A stretch of 64,000 nucleotides of DNA from Carboxydothermus hydrogenoformans Z-2901. Lineage in GTDB: Bacteria; Bacillota; Z-2901; Carboxydothermales; Carboxydothermaceae. A model generated the notes under the pieces. That model saw only the letters and a program-made list of their open reading frames with translations, was not told the origin of the DNA and made no database searches. This document shows positions 1 through 8,249 of this stretch, piece after piece. The stretch is taken from NCBI RefSeq assembly GCF_000012865.1, contig NC_007503.1, positions 992,001 to 1,056,000 on the forward strand, written 5' to 3'. The position numbers were made by a program, and so were the translations under genes. Positions within the stretch are counted from its first letter, which is position 1, and each line of letters opens with the position of its first letter.

Positions 1-689
1 TTTGTTTGGGGGCGCCGTGCCCTGCACACTTTAGAAATAAATCCAAGGGTCGCCGCAAGGTCTTCAAAGGTAGGGTTCCATATGGGCTTTTTGTTTTCAC
101 CGGTGCCCAGTATTACGGTTTTCATTCTATCGGTAAGAACTATATCGGTTACTCCGCCGAAGTATTCAAACCCGTGGATCAAGCAGCGGATGAAGGTACG
201 GACGTCGCAGCGGTTTGTGAATTCCACGTATATGGCTCTGGAGTAGCCCAGCACCATGACGAAGACGTAAAGCTTACGTATTTCACCGGTTTCCTCGTCA
301 ATGTAGGTGTATTCGCCCCAGTCGACCTGGGCTTGCTGGCCAGGCTTGGTTTCATAGCGGCATACGGCAGGGACCTGTTTTGGAGGTCTAAATTGTCTTA
401 CATAGTCCCTTAAAATAGTGCGACCTCCGGTGTAGCCTTCTTCCTTGATTCTTTCATAAATGACTTCGCAATTGAATATCCCCAGATTCATGAGCTCTTG
501 AATAGTATCTTTGTAGGGGTCAAGCTTTGAACCTCTTTTGGGACGGGGCTTCCTTTCAGGAATGCCCTCTGCTCTGAGGTATTTTCTTACCGTATTTCTG
601 GAATGCCCTGTTTCTCGTGCGATTGCACGAATACTCTTGCCTCTTGCTTGTAATTCATGTAACATGATAATAGATCCACTCCCTAGCAT
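1..689 (-). CDS. istA: IS21-family transposase IstA (3' part outside window)
   Basis: Reading the minus strand from an ATG at 689 gives an open frame of 229 codons that leaves the window at base 1. An N-terminal helix-turn-helix (SIRAIARETGHSRNTVRKYL) is followed by a DDE-type integrase core: the first catalytic Asp lies in VDWGEY (bases about 321-326) and the second in LTDRMKT (about 128-130); the third acidic residue would be beyond the edge. This architecture is typical of IstA, the cut-and-paste transposase of IS21 elements. The start is supported by GGAGG eight bases upstream. The IstB ATPase gene expected downstream is outside the window. The visible frame is uninterrupted, so the copy may be active. 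Confidence 0.9.
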   Translation of the reverse strand, partial: MLGSGSIIMLHELQARGKSIRAIARETGHSRNTVRKYLRAEGIPERKPRPKRGSKLDPYKDTIQELMNLGIFNCEVIYERIKEEGYTGGRTILRDYVRQFRPPKQVPAVCRYETKPGQQAQVDWGEYTYIDEETGEIRKLYVFVMVLGYSRAIYVEFTNRCDVRTFIRCLIHGFEYFGGVTDIVLTDRMKTVILGTGENKKPIWNPTFEDLAATLGFISKVCRARRPQT

Positions 690-794
690 TTATTTCCCTC
701 CGATCCTTTGCAGTGGTATCAGAGGGATATTTCGCCAGGGGGTGGGTCATTTCCTTTTCGTTGTTCCTGGGTCAATTATATACCGGCGGTGACA
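690..794 (-). mobile_element. Left end of the IS21-type element (leader and terminal repeats)
   Basis: Upstream of istA, the minus strand begins TGTCACCGCCGG at 794. Two related internal copies follow: AATTGACCCAGG (about 768-779) and AAATGACCCACC (about 742-753). IS21 elements start with TG and carry several transposase-binding repeats at each end, so the element boundary is placed at 794. The other end, and therefore any target-site duplication, lies outside the window. Confidence 0.6.
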
Positions 795-956
795 GATTAA
801 ATATCAACTTAACTTTTGCAGTTCGATTTTGGAAATAAAGCCTTAACATAAAACATGGTTGTGGTGCAGGAAAGAACTGAGCTCAATATAAATTTTAGGC
901 TTTAAGTGTTATAATATTTTTATGATAAAAGATGCACATCAAGAGGAGTGGAGATG

Positions 957-1982
957 ATGGAATATCGAAAAATTGGTAAAAGCGGACTTAAAGTCAGCCG
1001 TCTTGGTTTTGGAGGGATTCCTATTCAAAGGGTGGAACTTCGGGATGTACGGCCGGTTTTGGATGTCTTAAAAGAGGGGGGAGTTAATTTTATTGACTCT
1101 GCCCGGGCTTATACGGTAAGTGAAGGTTTTATCGGTGAGGCGATAAAGCACGACCGCAAAGATTGGATAGTGGCAACGAAGTCAATGGCCAGAACTTATT
1201 CCGAAATGGCCAGGGATATTGATATTTCGCTTGCTGAACTTCAAACCGATTATATTGATATTTATCAGCTTCATAATATCAAAAGTGAGGAAGAGATGGA
1301 CAAGGTTTTAGCACCCGGTGGGGCTTTGGAAGCTTTGGTGGAGGCCAAAAAAGCGGGAAAAATTCGGGCTATTGGGGTTACCACCCATAATAAAGATTTA
1401 TTAAAAAAGCTTTTAGCGGCTTTTAAGTTTGAAACGATGATGTTACCGTTAAATTTGGTGGAAACCGATAAAGAAGATGCGTTTATTCATGCGCAAGAAT
1501 TAGGGGTTGGCACCATTGCTATGAAGCCTTTAGCCGGGGGCTTTTTTGGTGAAAACCGGGAGTTTCCGGCGGATGTGGCTCTTTATTATTTAAAAAACTT
1601 TTCTGCCGTTGATGTTGTTCTGGTTGGGATGGCGGATGTAAACGAAGCCCGGCAAAACCTTGACATATTTAATTCGGAAGTGGATTTAGCGGCGAAGATG
1701 GAAGCTTTAAAAGAAAAAGCTTCCTTTGCTGCCCGGGAGTTTTGTCGCCGCTGTGGCTACTGCCAGCCCTGTCCGGTGGGGATTGGCATTCCTACAATTT
1801 TTGTGTTAGAAACTTATTACGACCGCTACGGCCTTCCTGGCTGGGCAAAGGAACGCTACAAAAATCTAACGGTTAAAGCCGATGCCTGTCAGGAGTGTGG
1901 CCTTTGCGAAGCACGCTGTCCTTATGGACTTCCTATTAGACGGAAACTTAAAGAAGTTCACCGGAAGCTTTCTTTAAAGTAA
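957..1982 (+). CDS. Aldo/keto reductase with C-terminal 4Fe-4S ferredoxin domain
   Basis: 341 aa. The N-terminal 250 residues form an aldo/keto reductase barrel: the tetrad is visible as Asp and Tyr in FIDSARAYTVSE, Lys in DWIVATKSMA and His in YQLHNIK. The C-terminus adds cysteine clusters CRRCGYCQPCP (about 258-268) and CQECGLCEARCPYG (311-324), the ferredoxin-like tail of a large anaerobe family of predicted oxidoreductases. The substrate is unknown. Frames open from GTG 948, but that codon overlaps the AGGAG ribosome site at 944-948; ATG 957 has an 8-base spacing (ATG 954 is also possible). A TATAAT at 910-915 may be the -10 box. The 3' end overlaps the convergent pseudouridine synthase gene by 35 bases. 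Confidence 0.88.
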   Translation: MEYRKIGKSGLKVSRLGFGGIPIQRVELRDVRPVLDVLKEGGVNFIDSARAYTVSEGFIGEAIKHDRKDWIVATKSMARTYSEMARDIDISLAELQTDYIDIYQLHNIKSEEEMDKVLAPGGALEALVEAKKAGKIRAIGVTTHNKDLLKKLLAAFKFETMMLPLNLVETDKEDAFIHAQELGVGTIAMKPLAGGFFGENREFPADVALYYLKNFSAVDVVLVGMADVNEARQNLDIFNSEVDLAAKMEALKEKASFAAREFCRRCGYCQPCPVGIGIPTIFVLETYYDRYGLPGWAKERYKNLTVKADACQECGLCEARCPYGLPIRRKLKEVHRKLSLK

Positions 1983-2853
1983 TTAGGGCTTCTTTAAAAT
2001 CTCGAGGAAGAGGAGCGTATAAACTAATCGTTTTCTTTGTTATGGGGTGCGGGAAGGAAATATAGTAAAGGTGCAATGCCTGGCGCTCAATAAGGTCCAT
2101 TTTGCCCCCATATAAATCGTCTCCTGCTAACGGGTGACCTATTGCAGCAAAATGAGCCCGGATTTGGTGGGTTCTTCCGGTTAAAAGTTCTACTTTTAAA
2201 AGGGTGTGGGTAGGGAAAGCCTTTACTGTTTGATATTTGGTACAGGCGGGCTGGCCACCGGGAACTACAGCCCTTTTAATAATGCTTCCTTCTAAAAGCC
2301 CCAGGGGAAGGTTAATGATTCCACTTTTATCGGCCAGGGGGCCTTCAATTAAAGCCAGATAAATCTTGTTAATTTGCCTTTTTCGTAAGGAATTGTTTAA
2401 CATTTCGGCGATGAGACTAAACTTGGCAATTAACATTGGACCGGAAGTATTCCGGTCCAGGCGATAGATTGGATAAAAGCCCTCAAAAATCCTACCTTTA
2501 TCCCGATAATAAGAAAGGGTAAGCTCCTGCATTGAGGGTGCAAAATGATTTTTTACCGGATGGGCTAAAACCCCTGCCGGTTTATCAATTACAATAAGGT
2601 AATCGTCTTCATATAGAACTTTTACCGGTGCGTTTTGGCTTTGAACCGCAGGGGGTAAGGTGTGGGGAAGTTTTATTACAACTTCTCCGGGAGTGGTAAG
2701 ATGAGAATTTAACGGGACCGGTCTGTTATTAAAAAATACTGCATTTTGAAGTTTTAACTTTCGTAACTGCCGTTTACTTAAACCGTGGCTTTTTAAAAAC
2801 TGAAAAACTGTTTTTCCAATATACTCCTGGTTTACCGGCAAGCTTATTTCCAT
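1948..2853 (-). CDS. RluA-family pseudouridine synthase
   Basis: 301 aa. Converts a specific uridine in rRNA or tRNA to pseudouridine. An N-terminal S4-like RNA-binding region (about 15-65, with LSKRQLRKLKLQNAVFFNN) is followed by the catalytic domain. The hallmark YRLDRNTSG places the nucleophilic Asp at 133, and RTHQIRAHFAAIGHPLAGD is the second conserved motif. The RluA/RluD/YtzF subgroup, and so the target base, cannot be decided by eye. ATG 2853 is preferred because GAGGGG lies eight bases upstream; the frame itself opens further upstream at 2916. It is convergent with, and overlaps, the aldo/keto reductase gene. Confidence 0.88.
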   Translation of the reverse strand: MEISLPVNQEYIGKTVFQFLKSHGLSKRQLRKLKLQNAVFFNNRPVPLNSHLTTPGEVVIKLPHTLPPAVQSQNAPVKVLYEDDYLIVIDKPAGVLAHPVKNHFAPSMQELTLSYYRDKGRIFEGFYPIYRLDRNTSGPMLIAKFSLIAEMLNNSLRKRQINKIYLALIEGPLADKSGIINLPLGLLEGSIIKRAVVPGGQPACTKYQTVKAFPTHTLLKVELLTGRTHQIRAHFAAIGHPLAGDDLYGGKMDLIERQALHLYYISFPHPITKKTISLYAPLPRDFKEALITLKKASGELL

Positions 2854-3004
2854 AACAACCCCTCGTTGAAGCATAATTTTTCTTTTTATTTTTCCGGCTG
2901 AAAATTTAGTTGTCAAGCTTGAAAGTTAACAAATAGATGTTGTAGAATAAAGTAAGCTTTAAATTTACATACTATCTTTGAATTTGCAGAAAGGGGTGTA
3001 ATGA

Positions 3005-3193
3005 ATGCGCGTAACTGTCGACCAAGATTTGTGTGTAAGCTGTGGTTTTTGCGTTGACAACTGTCCGGAAGTATTTTCCTGGAATGATGAGGGTAAATCC
3101 CAGGCGATTGCTGGCGAAGTTCCGGAAGATGTTGAGGAAGCAACCCGGGAATGCATAGAAGGTTGCCCGACCGAAGCAATTAAAGAAATTTAA
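3005..3193 (+). CDS. Ferredoxin with one 4Fe-4S cluster
   Basis: 62 aa electron carrier. Cys10, Cys13 and Cys16 (CVSCGFC) with Cys54 near the C-terminus (CIEGCPTEA) match the ligand pattern of single-cluster ferredoxins such as that of Thermotoga. Cys20 and Cys50 are left over and could form the disulfide known in that family. There is no second CX2CX2C motif, so this is not a clostridial 2[4Fe-4S] ferredoxin. GAAAGGGG precedes the ATG, and a strong terminator follows, so it is probably monocistronic. It could serve as electron partner for anaerobic oxidoreductases; no specific partner is indicated by the neighbours. Confidence 0.93.
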   Translation: MRVTVDQDLCVSCGFCVDNCPEVFSWNDEGKSQAIAGEVPEDVEEATRECIEGCPTEAIKEI

Positions 3194-3208
3194 AAGAATC
3201 AGGCGAAA

Positions 3209-3238
3209 GCCACCCCGGCGGGGGTGGTTTTTTATTTT
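3209..3238 (+). terminator. Rho-independent terminator after the ferredoxin gene
   Basis: A GC-rich hairpin (CCACCCC / GGGGTGG) is followed directly by a run of T. It closes the one-gene ferredoxin transcript. Confidence 0.85.
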
Positions 3239-3280
3239 AACTTTTTTTGATAAGATAAAGATGATACGGGGGTGAGGGTT

Positions 3281-3478
3281 TTGAAAATAATTGTTTGTGA
3301 CCGGTGTAAAACCACCCATACGGAGGGCCTTGTTTGTAAACATTGCGATACGGCCTATTGTTATGATTGTTTGGATTTGTTTCCTAACGGCATAAAGTTT
3401 TGTCAAACCTGCGGTGAATTTATTTGCGATGAATGTTATGAGGGAATGGTGGAGTGTGACCGGAAAAAAAGCACATAA
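3281..3478 (+). CDS. Small cysteine-rich zinc-ribbon protein, unknown function
   Basis: 65 aa with 11 cysteines, ten of them in five CX2C pairs (6/9, 19/22, 27/30, 41/44, 49/52), plus Cys59. This looks like tandem zinc ribbons or a B-box/RING-like fold with no catalytic domain; nucleic-acid or protein binding is a guess. I chose TTG 3281, spaced well from GGGGGTGAGG; GTG 3272 in the same frame sits too close to that site. The 3' end overlaps the start of nth by 23 bases, so the two are probably translationally coupled. Confidence 0.7.
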   Translation: MKIIVCDRCKTTHTEGLVCKHCDTAYCYDCLDLFPNGIKFCQTCGEFICDECYEGMVECDRKKST

Positions 3479-4088
3479 AATTGCTGCAGAGTTAGAAAAA
3501 CTTTTTCCCGTGGCAAAAACGGAGTTAAATTTCCAAAATATTTTTCAGCTGCTTGTGGCAGTGGTGTTATCGGCGCAAAGTACCGACCGGCAGGTAAATA
3601 AAGTAACGGAAAAACTTTTTTTATTTGTAAAGGAGCCCAGGGATTTATTAGATATGGGAGAAGAGGAGTTATCCCGGCAAATTCGTTCTTTGGGTTTGTA
3701 CCGGAATAAAGCGAGAAATTTAATTAAAATTGCTGAAATCCTGGACAGGGAGTATCATGGTCAAGTACCTGATAGTTTTGCTGAACTTCTTAAACTTCCG
3801 GGGGTTGGACCGAAAACTGCGGAGGTTATTGTGGGAGTTGGTTTTAATAAACCTTCCTTTCCGGTGGATACCCATGTTTTTAGGGTAGCCCGGCGTCTTG
3901 GGTTATCGAAAGCCAGAACGCCGGAAGGCGTATCTTTTGATTTGAAAAAAATTTTTCCTCCAAATAGCTGGATAGACTTACACCATCGCTTAATTTTTTT
4001 CGGAAGAAGAATATGTAAGGCCCAAAAGCCAAGCTGCAATATCTGTCCTTTTCCGGAATTTTGCCAAAAGGAGGAGTCCGATGTTTAA
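3456..4088 (+). CDS. nth: Endonuclease III
   Basis: 210 aa DNA glycosylase/AP lyase that removes oxidised pyrimidines in base-excision repair. The helix-hairpin-helix LPGVGPKTA carries catalytic Lys120, and PVDTH carries Asp138. The C-terminal 4Fe-4S loop has Cys187, 194, 197 and 203 with C-X6-C-X2-C-X5-C spacing. With the GTG start at 3456 these residue numbers coincide with those I recall for E. coli Nth, which supports this start over the upstream ATGs at 3414 and 3438; AGGGAA lies about nine bases before it. It overlaps the zinc-ribbon gene upstream and trmL downstream. Confidence 0.94.
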   Translation: MTGKKAHKIAAELEKLFPVAKTELNFQNIFQLLVAVVLSAQSTDRQVNKVTEKLFLFVKEPRDLLDMGEEELSRQIRSLGLYRNKARNLIKIAEILDREYHGQVPDSFAELLKLPGVGPKTAEVIVGVGFNKPSFPVDTHVFRVARRLGLSKARTPEGVSFDLKKIFPPNSWIDLHHRLIFFGRRICKAQKPSCNICPFPEFCQKEESDV

Positions 4089-4542
4089 CATTGTTTTGGT
4101 GGAACCGGAAATACCTTATAATACCGGAAATATTGCTCGCACCTGTGCTGCTACCGGTTCAACCCTCCATCTGGTTAAACCCCTGGGTTTTTCCACTGAA
4201 GATAAATACTTAAAAAGAGCAGGGCTGGATTACTGGGACAAAGTAAGGGTAATTTACCACGAAAACTTTCAGGAACTGAGGGAAAAATACCCGGAGGGTC
4301 GTTTTTTCTACCTTTCGACTAAAGGCAAACGTTATTACCATGAGGTAAGCTATAAGCCTGGGGATTTTTTAGTGTTTGGGAAAGAGACACAGGGACTGCC
4401 GCAGGAGCTTTTAGAAGCCAATAAAGAATTTACCTTTCGTATACCAATGTTGCCCCAAATAAGGTCGTTAAATTTATCAAATACCGTTGCCATTGTGGTT
4501 TACGAAGCTTTGCGTCAATTGCAGTTTCCAGATTTTGTTTAA
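4081..4542 (+). CDS. trmL: tRNA (cytidine/uridine-34 2'-O)-methyltransferase
   Basis: 153 aa, the usual length for TrmL (YibK/CspR), a SPOUT-class methyltransferase that 2'-O-methylates the wobble base of leucine tRNAs with S-adenosylmethionine. The N-terminal signature VEPEIPYNTGNIARTC and the C-terminal knot residues (FGKETQGLP, then RIPM and SLNLSNTVAIVVYEALRQ) are all present. The start overlaps the end of nth by eight bases and uses the AAAGGAGG immediately upstream. Confidence 0.93.
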   Translation: MFNIVLVEPEIPYNTGNIARTCAATGSTLHLVKPLGFSTEDKYLKRAGLDYWDKVRVIYHENFQELREKYPEGRFFYLSTKGKRYYHEVSYKPGDFLVFGKETQGLPQELLEANKEFTFRIPMLPQIRSLNLSNTVAIVVYEALRQLQFPDFV

Positions 4543-4552
4543 GGTGAATTTT

Positions 4553-5152
4553 ATGGTGAAAAAAGCTAAAATGCGCCTTTGGCTGATGTTGGGCTTAACT
4601 TTTTGGGTATTGGCCTCCTGGTTTATTTTAAATATCATCCATTTTAAAAGTTTGAGCAGCACCGGGGGATTTTCCAGTCTTCCAAGACCGATAGGACGGG
4701 AACCGGTACTGGTAACCACCATAGGGCAGGGTATCGATGGTCTGTTGGTGAGTGAGTATTTTCGTGATTTGCATGCCTTTACCACCTTTCGACAGAAGGC
4801 CGATGTGGACGATCTACGTGATATGCATACTCTTGTTTTGGTTGTTGGTACCGAATTTTCAACCTATCAAGGGGTGTATAAACAATTTCAAGAAGAGTTA
4901 GCCCGAGAACAGAGGTTAATAGCTAAAGCCAAACAGCTTAAAATTCCGATTGTATTGGTCTGTTTAAGAAATTACCATAATCAAAACCGTTATGATCGGG
5001 CTTTATTTGCTAAAGCTCTTTTGGCAAGCGATTATGTGCTTTTAGTTGGGAACCGGGCAATGGATGGGCTTGTTAATGGATACAACGGATATTACACCAG
5101 GGTATTACGCTTTCGCGATTTGAAAGTACCATTAAATAGTATTTTAAGGTAA
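4553..5152 (+). CDS. Membrane-anchored protein of unknown function (DUF6305-like)
   Basis: 199 aa. One N-terminal membrane segment (about 9-30, RLWLMLGLTFWVLASWFI) is followed by a soluble domain outside the membrane. The soluble part contains VTTIGQGIDG, a central HTLVLVVGTEF strand and a C-terminal YVLLVGNRAMDGLVNGY, reminiscent of a Rossmann-like alpha/beta fold. From memory it resembles families filed as DUF6305; I could not check. It sits ten bases upstream of a histidine kinase gene, so an accessory sensing role for that kinase is plausible but inferred. Start ATG 4553 follows AAGGTGA. Confidence 0.65.
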   Translation: MVKKAKMRLWLMLGLTFWVLASWFILNIIHFKSLSSTGGFSSLPRPIGREPVLVTTIGQGIDGLLVSEYFRDLHAFTTFRQKADVDDLRDMHTLVLVVGTEFSTYQGVYKQFQEELAREQRLIAKAKQLKIPIVLVCLRNYHNQNRYDRALFAKALLASDYVLLVGNRAMDGLVNGYNGYYTRVLRFRDLKVPLNSILR

Positions 5153-5162
5153 CGGTGGGAAA

Positions 5163-6518
5163 ATGAAGCAAAAAATTATAAAAAAAATATTTTTAGTAAC
5201 TTTGATCGTTGCTGCCATTCTTTTACCCCATGAAGCCACCACTTTGGCACGGTTAACCGACCGTTTTATCATCGATAGTGTTTGGGAAGGACAGAGCTCA
5301 AAAGTATTTCAAGCGGTGTTAATAGGTACGGGTTATTATTTAATGCGGGATATAGGAGCTTTAATTTTCATTTTTTATTTTTTTGAAACGGTAAATAAGC
5401 TAAAACCAATCTTAAAAACCTTTTTATCTTTCTTACTTTTAATTTCCTTTTACGGTTATTTATACTATAAATTTCAAATAGGCGATTTTGTTTTTGGTAT
5501 TTTAATTGGATGCGTTCTGTTTTTTTTATTTTCCGGTTTAAAAACCCCGGAAAATATTTTTTGGAGCAAAAGCTTTTTAGTCCTGCAAGTTCTTCTGGCT
5601 TTTTCCTGGTTGAAATACTCCCCGTTTATAAATAAATTTTTCTATAGCTTTGGCACTCCGGCGGAAGAGGTAAGCTTGGTTGCCCAGTTTTACGGAGCCG
5701 ATACGGCGTTAAATTGGATAACGGTGATTATGTTTTTTATAATTATGATGACGGCTTTAATTTCTACGTTTTTAATATCCATCTACTCCACCCAAATGGA
5801 AATCATATCTCGCCAGAAAGAAAATGAACTGGAAGTAGAAAGGTACCGGCTCCAGGTCCAAGAAGCCCGGGTTTTTCAGGAACTTCACAGTTTAGTTCAT
5901 GACTTAAAAACACCCTTAATGACGATTCAGGGGTTAAGTTCATTAATTGGCTTAATGGTAGATTCTCCAAAATTACAAGAATATGTCCAAAAAATTGAAC
6001 AGGCAGTGGAAAATGTCAATAAAATGATTTCGGAAATCCTCTACGATGATGTTCGGAAGACGATTACCGTTGAAGAATTAATTAATTACGTGCGTGCCCA
6101 TGTTTTTCCCAAGTATACCGGGCAGGGTATCTTTTTTGAGCTTTTGGACCAAAAGGAAAAATTATTGATAAACCACATTCGGGTTGCCCGGTCCCTGATT
6201 AACGTTATCGAAAATGCCTTTGCCGCCACTGCCAATAAACCCGATGGAAGGGTTACCATAAAAACATATAAAGAGGGGAATTACATCTGCTTTGAAATTG
6301 CCGATAATGGGGTCGGAATACCTCCGGAAATACAAGAGGAAATTTGGACCTGGGGATTTAGTTTAAAGGAAAAAAAGTCGGGACTGGGATTGCCCTTTGT
6401 TAAAAGAGTGGTGGAAAACCATAACGGTTATATTCAGCTTCACTCGGAAGTAAATAAAGGAACTACGGTAAAAATATTTTTACCTTTGGGGGGATATGGT
6501 GAGAGTACTCATAATTGA
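5163..6518 (+). CDS. Membrane sensor histidine kinase
   Basis: 451 aa. An N-terminal membrane domain of about 200 residues has roughly six hydrophobic segments and no recognisable extracellular sensor domain. A coiled linker (about 215-240) leads to the dimerisation/phosphoacceptor helix, with His246 in LVHDLKTPL. The ATPase domain shows the N box (NVIENAFAATANK), G1 (DNGVGIPPE) and G2 (GLGLPFVKRVV). The downstream response regulator gene overlaps its 3' end, so this is a cognate pair. The signal is unknown; the upstream membrane protein may contribute. Confidence 0.9.
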   Translation: MKQKIIKKIFLVTLIVAAILLPHEATTLARLTDRFIIDSVWEGQSSKVFQAVLIGTGYYLMRDIGALIFIFYFFETVNKLKPILKTFLSFLLLISFYGYLYYKFQIGDFVFGILIGCVLFFLFSGLKTPENIFWSKSFLVLQVLLAFSWLKYSPFINKFFYSFGTPAEEVSLVAQFYGADTALNWITVIMFFIIMMTALISTFLISIYSTQMEIISRQKENELEVERYRLQVQEARVFQELHSLVHDLKTPLMTIQGLSSLIGLMVDSPKLQEYVQKIEQAVENVNKMISEILYDDVRKTITVEELINYVRAHVFPKYTGQGIFFELLDQKEKLLINHIRVARSLINVIENAFAATANKPDGRVTIKTYKEGNYICFEIADNGVGIPPEIQEEIWTWGFSLKEKKSGLGLPFVKRVVENHNGYIQLHSEVNKGTTVKIFLPLGGYGESTHN

Positions 6519-7116
6519 TGACGATGAAGGCATTCGCTACACTGTGGGGGAAATTATTGCCTTTATGGGCTGGGAAGCGATTAAAGCGGAAAACGGAGCA
6601 ATAGGCATTGAAAAATTTGTGCGGGAAAAGCCGGATATGGTGCTGGTGGATTATCACATGCCAGCGTTAGATGGGTTGGATACGGTGGAAAGGATTCGGG
6701 AAATTGATCAAGGGGTTCCGATAATTGTTCTGACAGTAGATGAACGTCAACAAATTGCCGATAAATTTTTGGAAGTGGGAGCTTCTGACTTTGCTTTAAA
6801 ACCAATTAAGGCACCGGATTTAATTGCAAGGCTAAAAGTACATGCGCGCATGATTGAGATAAATCGCTCGCAGGAGAAAAAAGATCAGGATGGATTTTTG
6901 GCCAAGGGAATTAATAAAAAAACCTTCAATTTAATTGTAGAGTATCTTAAAGAGCAAAAGGAACCGCAAACCATAGAGGAAATTACTGAAGGAGTGGGCC
7001 TTGCCTACCCAACAGTACACCGGTATTTACTGTATATGGTAAATGAAGGTATAGTGAGTATCGAGTGTGACTACGGTCGCATTGGCCGTCCCAAGAATAA
7101 ATATAAATTAGTATAA
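6499..7116 (+). CDS. Response regulator of the CitB/DcuR type
   Basis: 205 aa. The receiver domain has the acidic pocket DDD near the N-terminus, phosphoacceptor Asp51 (LVDYHMPALDG) and the conserved Lys (ALKPI). The C-terminal part is a winged helix of the sort found in CitB/DcuR regulators (VGLAYPTVHRYLLYMVNEG). It overlaps the kinase gene. GTG 6499 is five bases after GGGGGG; ATG 6496 one codon upstream is possible. The adjacent peptide transporter is a possible target, but the hairpin between them shows they are separate units. Confidence 0.88.
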   Translation: MRVLIIDDDEGIRYTVGEIIAFMGWEAIKAENGAIGIEKFVREKPDMVLVDYHMPALDGLDTVERIREIDQGVPIIVLTVDERQQIADKFLEVGASDFALKPIKAPDLIARLKVHARMIEINRSQEKKDQDGFLAKGINKKTFNLIVEYLKEQKEPQTIEEITEGVGLAYPTVHRYLLYMVNEGIVSIECDYGRIGRPKNKYKLV

Positions 7117-7121
7117 ATTTC

Positions 7122-7175
7122 GGGACAGTCCCTAAAATTATACTTAAAGTATAAAAAAGGGGACTGTCCCTTTTT
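7122..7175. terminator. Nested palindrome acting as terminator after the two-component operon
   Basis: GGGACAGTCCC (7122-7132) pairs perfectly with GGGACTGTCCC (7160-7170), followed by five T. The loop itself holds a second perfect inverted repeat, TTATACTT/AAGTATAA (7138-7154). Each GGGAC arm is also close to palindromic. It can terminate transcription on the + strand but looks like a dispersed repeat unit as well. Confidence 0.7.
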
Positions 7176-7259
7176 GTATACAATGAGAAATATGAGAAAA
7201 AATAGAAAATTATTTAATAATGTGAAATAATATTAAAAAAATAAATCGGAGCGAGGGCT

Positions 7260-8249
7260 ATGGAAAAGATTTTGGAAGTAAAAGATTTAAAAACTTATTT
7301 TTACAGTTCAGGGAAAGAAATTCGGGCAGTTGATGGTGTTAGTTTTACCCTGAACCGGGGAGAAATTTTGGGAATTGTTGGTGAATCAGGTTCAGGAAAA
7401 TCGGTTACTTCCCTTTCTATTATGCGGCTTGTTCCTTCACCTCCCGGGAAGATAGTTGGAGGAGAAATTATTTTTGCCGGTGAGGATCTTTTAAAATTAA
7501 GCGAAAAAGAAATGCGCAAAATTCGCGGTGAAAAAATATCCATGATCTTTCAAGATCCGATGACTTCGCTAAATCCCGTTTTTACCATAGAGGAGCAACT
7601 TTTAGAGGTGTTTCGGGTACATAAAAAGTTAAGTAAAAAGGAAGCCCGGGAAAAAGCTGTGGAACTATTAAAAAAAGTTGGAATTCCGGAAGCAGAAAGA
7701 CGCCTTAAAAGTTATCCTCATCAGTTTAGCGGTGGGATGCGCCAAAGGGTTATGATTGCCATGGCCCTAGCCTTAAATCCGGCCCTATTAATTGCCGATG
7801 AACCAACCACTGCCCTGGACGTCACCATTCAAGCCCAGATTTTAGCTTTAATGAAGGAACTGCAGAAAGAGTACGGGACATCCATCATAATGATTACCCA
7901 TGATCTTGGGGTTGTGGCGGAAATGTGCCACAAGGTGCTGGTGATGTATGCGGGAAGACCGGTAGAGTTTGCCGATGTCAAGACTCTTTTTGCCAACCCC
8001 AAGCATCCGTATACCCTCGGGCTTTTAAACTCAATTCCCAGGCTTAAAGAGCAAAAGACCCGTTTAACCCCAATTGAAGGTTCACCACCGGATTTGGGGA
8101 ATTTGCCCAGGGGATGTGCTTTTTATCCCCGTTGCAGTTTTAAACAAGAAGTATGCAGTCAAGTTAAACCGGATTTCCTGGAATTACCGGACCGCAAAAT
8201 TGCCTGTCATTTATACCAGGGGGTTTTGGATGATGCAGCCGCTTCTTGA
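7260..8249 (+). CDS. oppD: Peptide ABC transporter ATPase, OppD type
   Basis: 329 aa. One of two ATPases of an oligopeptide/dipeptide importer. Walker A GESGSGKS, signature FSGGMRQR, Walker B LLIADEPT and the switch His in ITHDLGV are intact. The C-terminal oligopeptide-transporter extension with Cys pairs (CAFYPRCSF ... VCSQV) is typical of OppD/DppD and may bind an iron-sulfur cluster in some members. It is the first gene of a D-F-A-B-C operon; its ATG at 7260 follows GGAGCGAGGG. Its 3' end overlaps oppF by 20 bases. Whether the substrate is di- or oligopeptides (or nickel) cannot be told by eye. Confidence 0.92.
   Translation: MEKILEVKDLKTYFYSSGKEIRAVDGVSFTLNRGEILGIVGESGSGKSVTSLSIMRLVPSPPGKIVGGEIIFAGEDLLKLSEKEMRKIRGEKISMIFQDPMTSLNPVFTIEEQLLEVFRVHKKLSKKEAREKAVELLKKVGIPEAERRLKSYPHQFSGGMRQRVMIAMALALNPALLIADEPTTALDVTIQAQILALMKELQKEYGTSIIMITHDLGVVAEMCHKVLVMYAGRPVEFADVKTLFANPKHPYTLGLLNSIPRLKEQKTRLTPIEGSPPDLGNLPRGCAFYPRCSFKQEVCSQVKPDFLELPDRKIACHLYQGVLDDAAAS

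Noticed and set aside
6-792. Plus-strand open frames at the left edge (135 and 84 codons)
   Set aside because: They are antisense to the IS21 transposase, whose minus-strand frame has all the conserved motifs.
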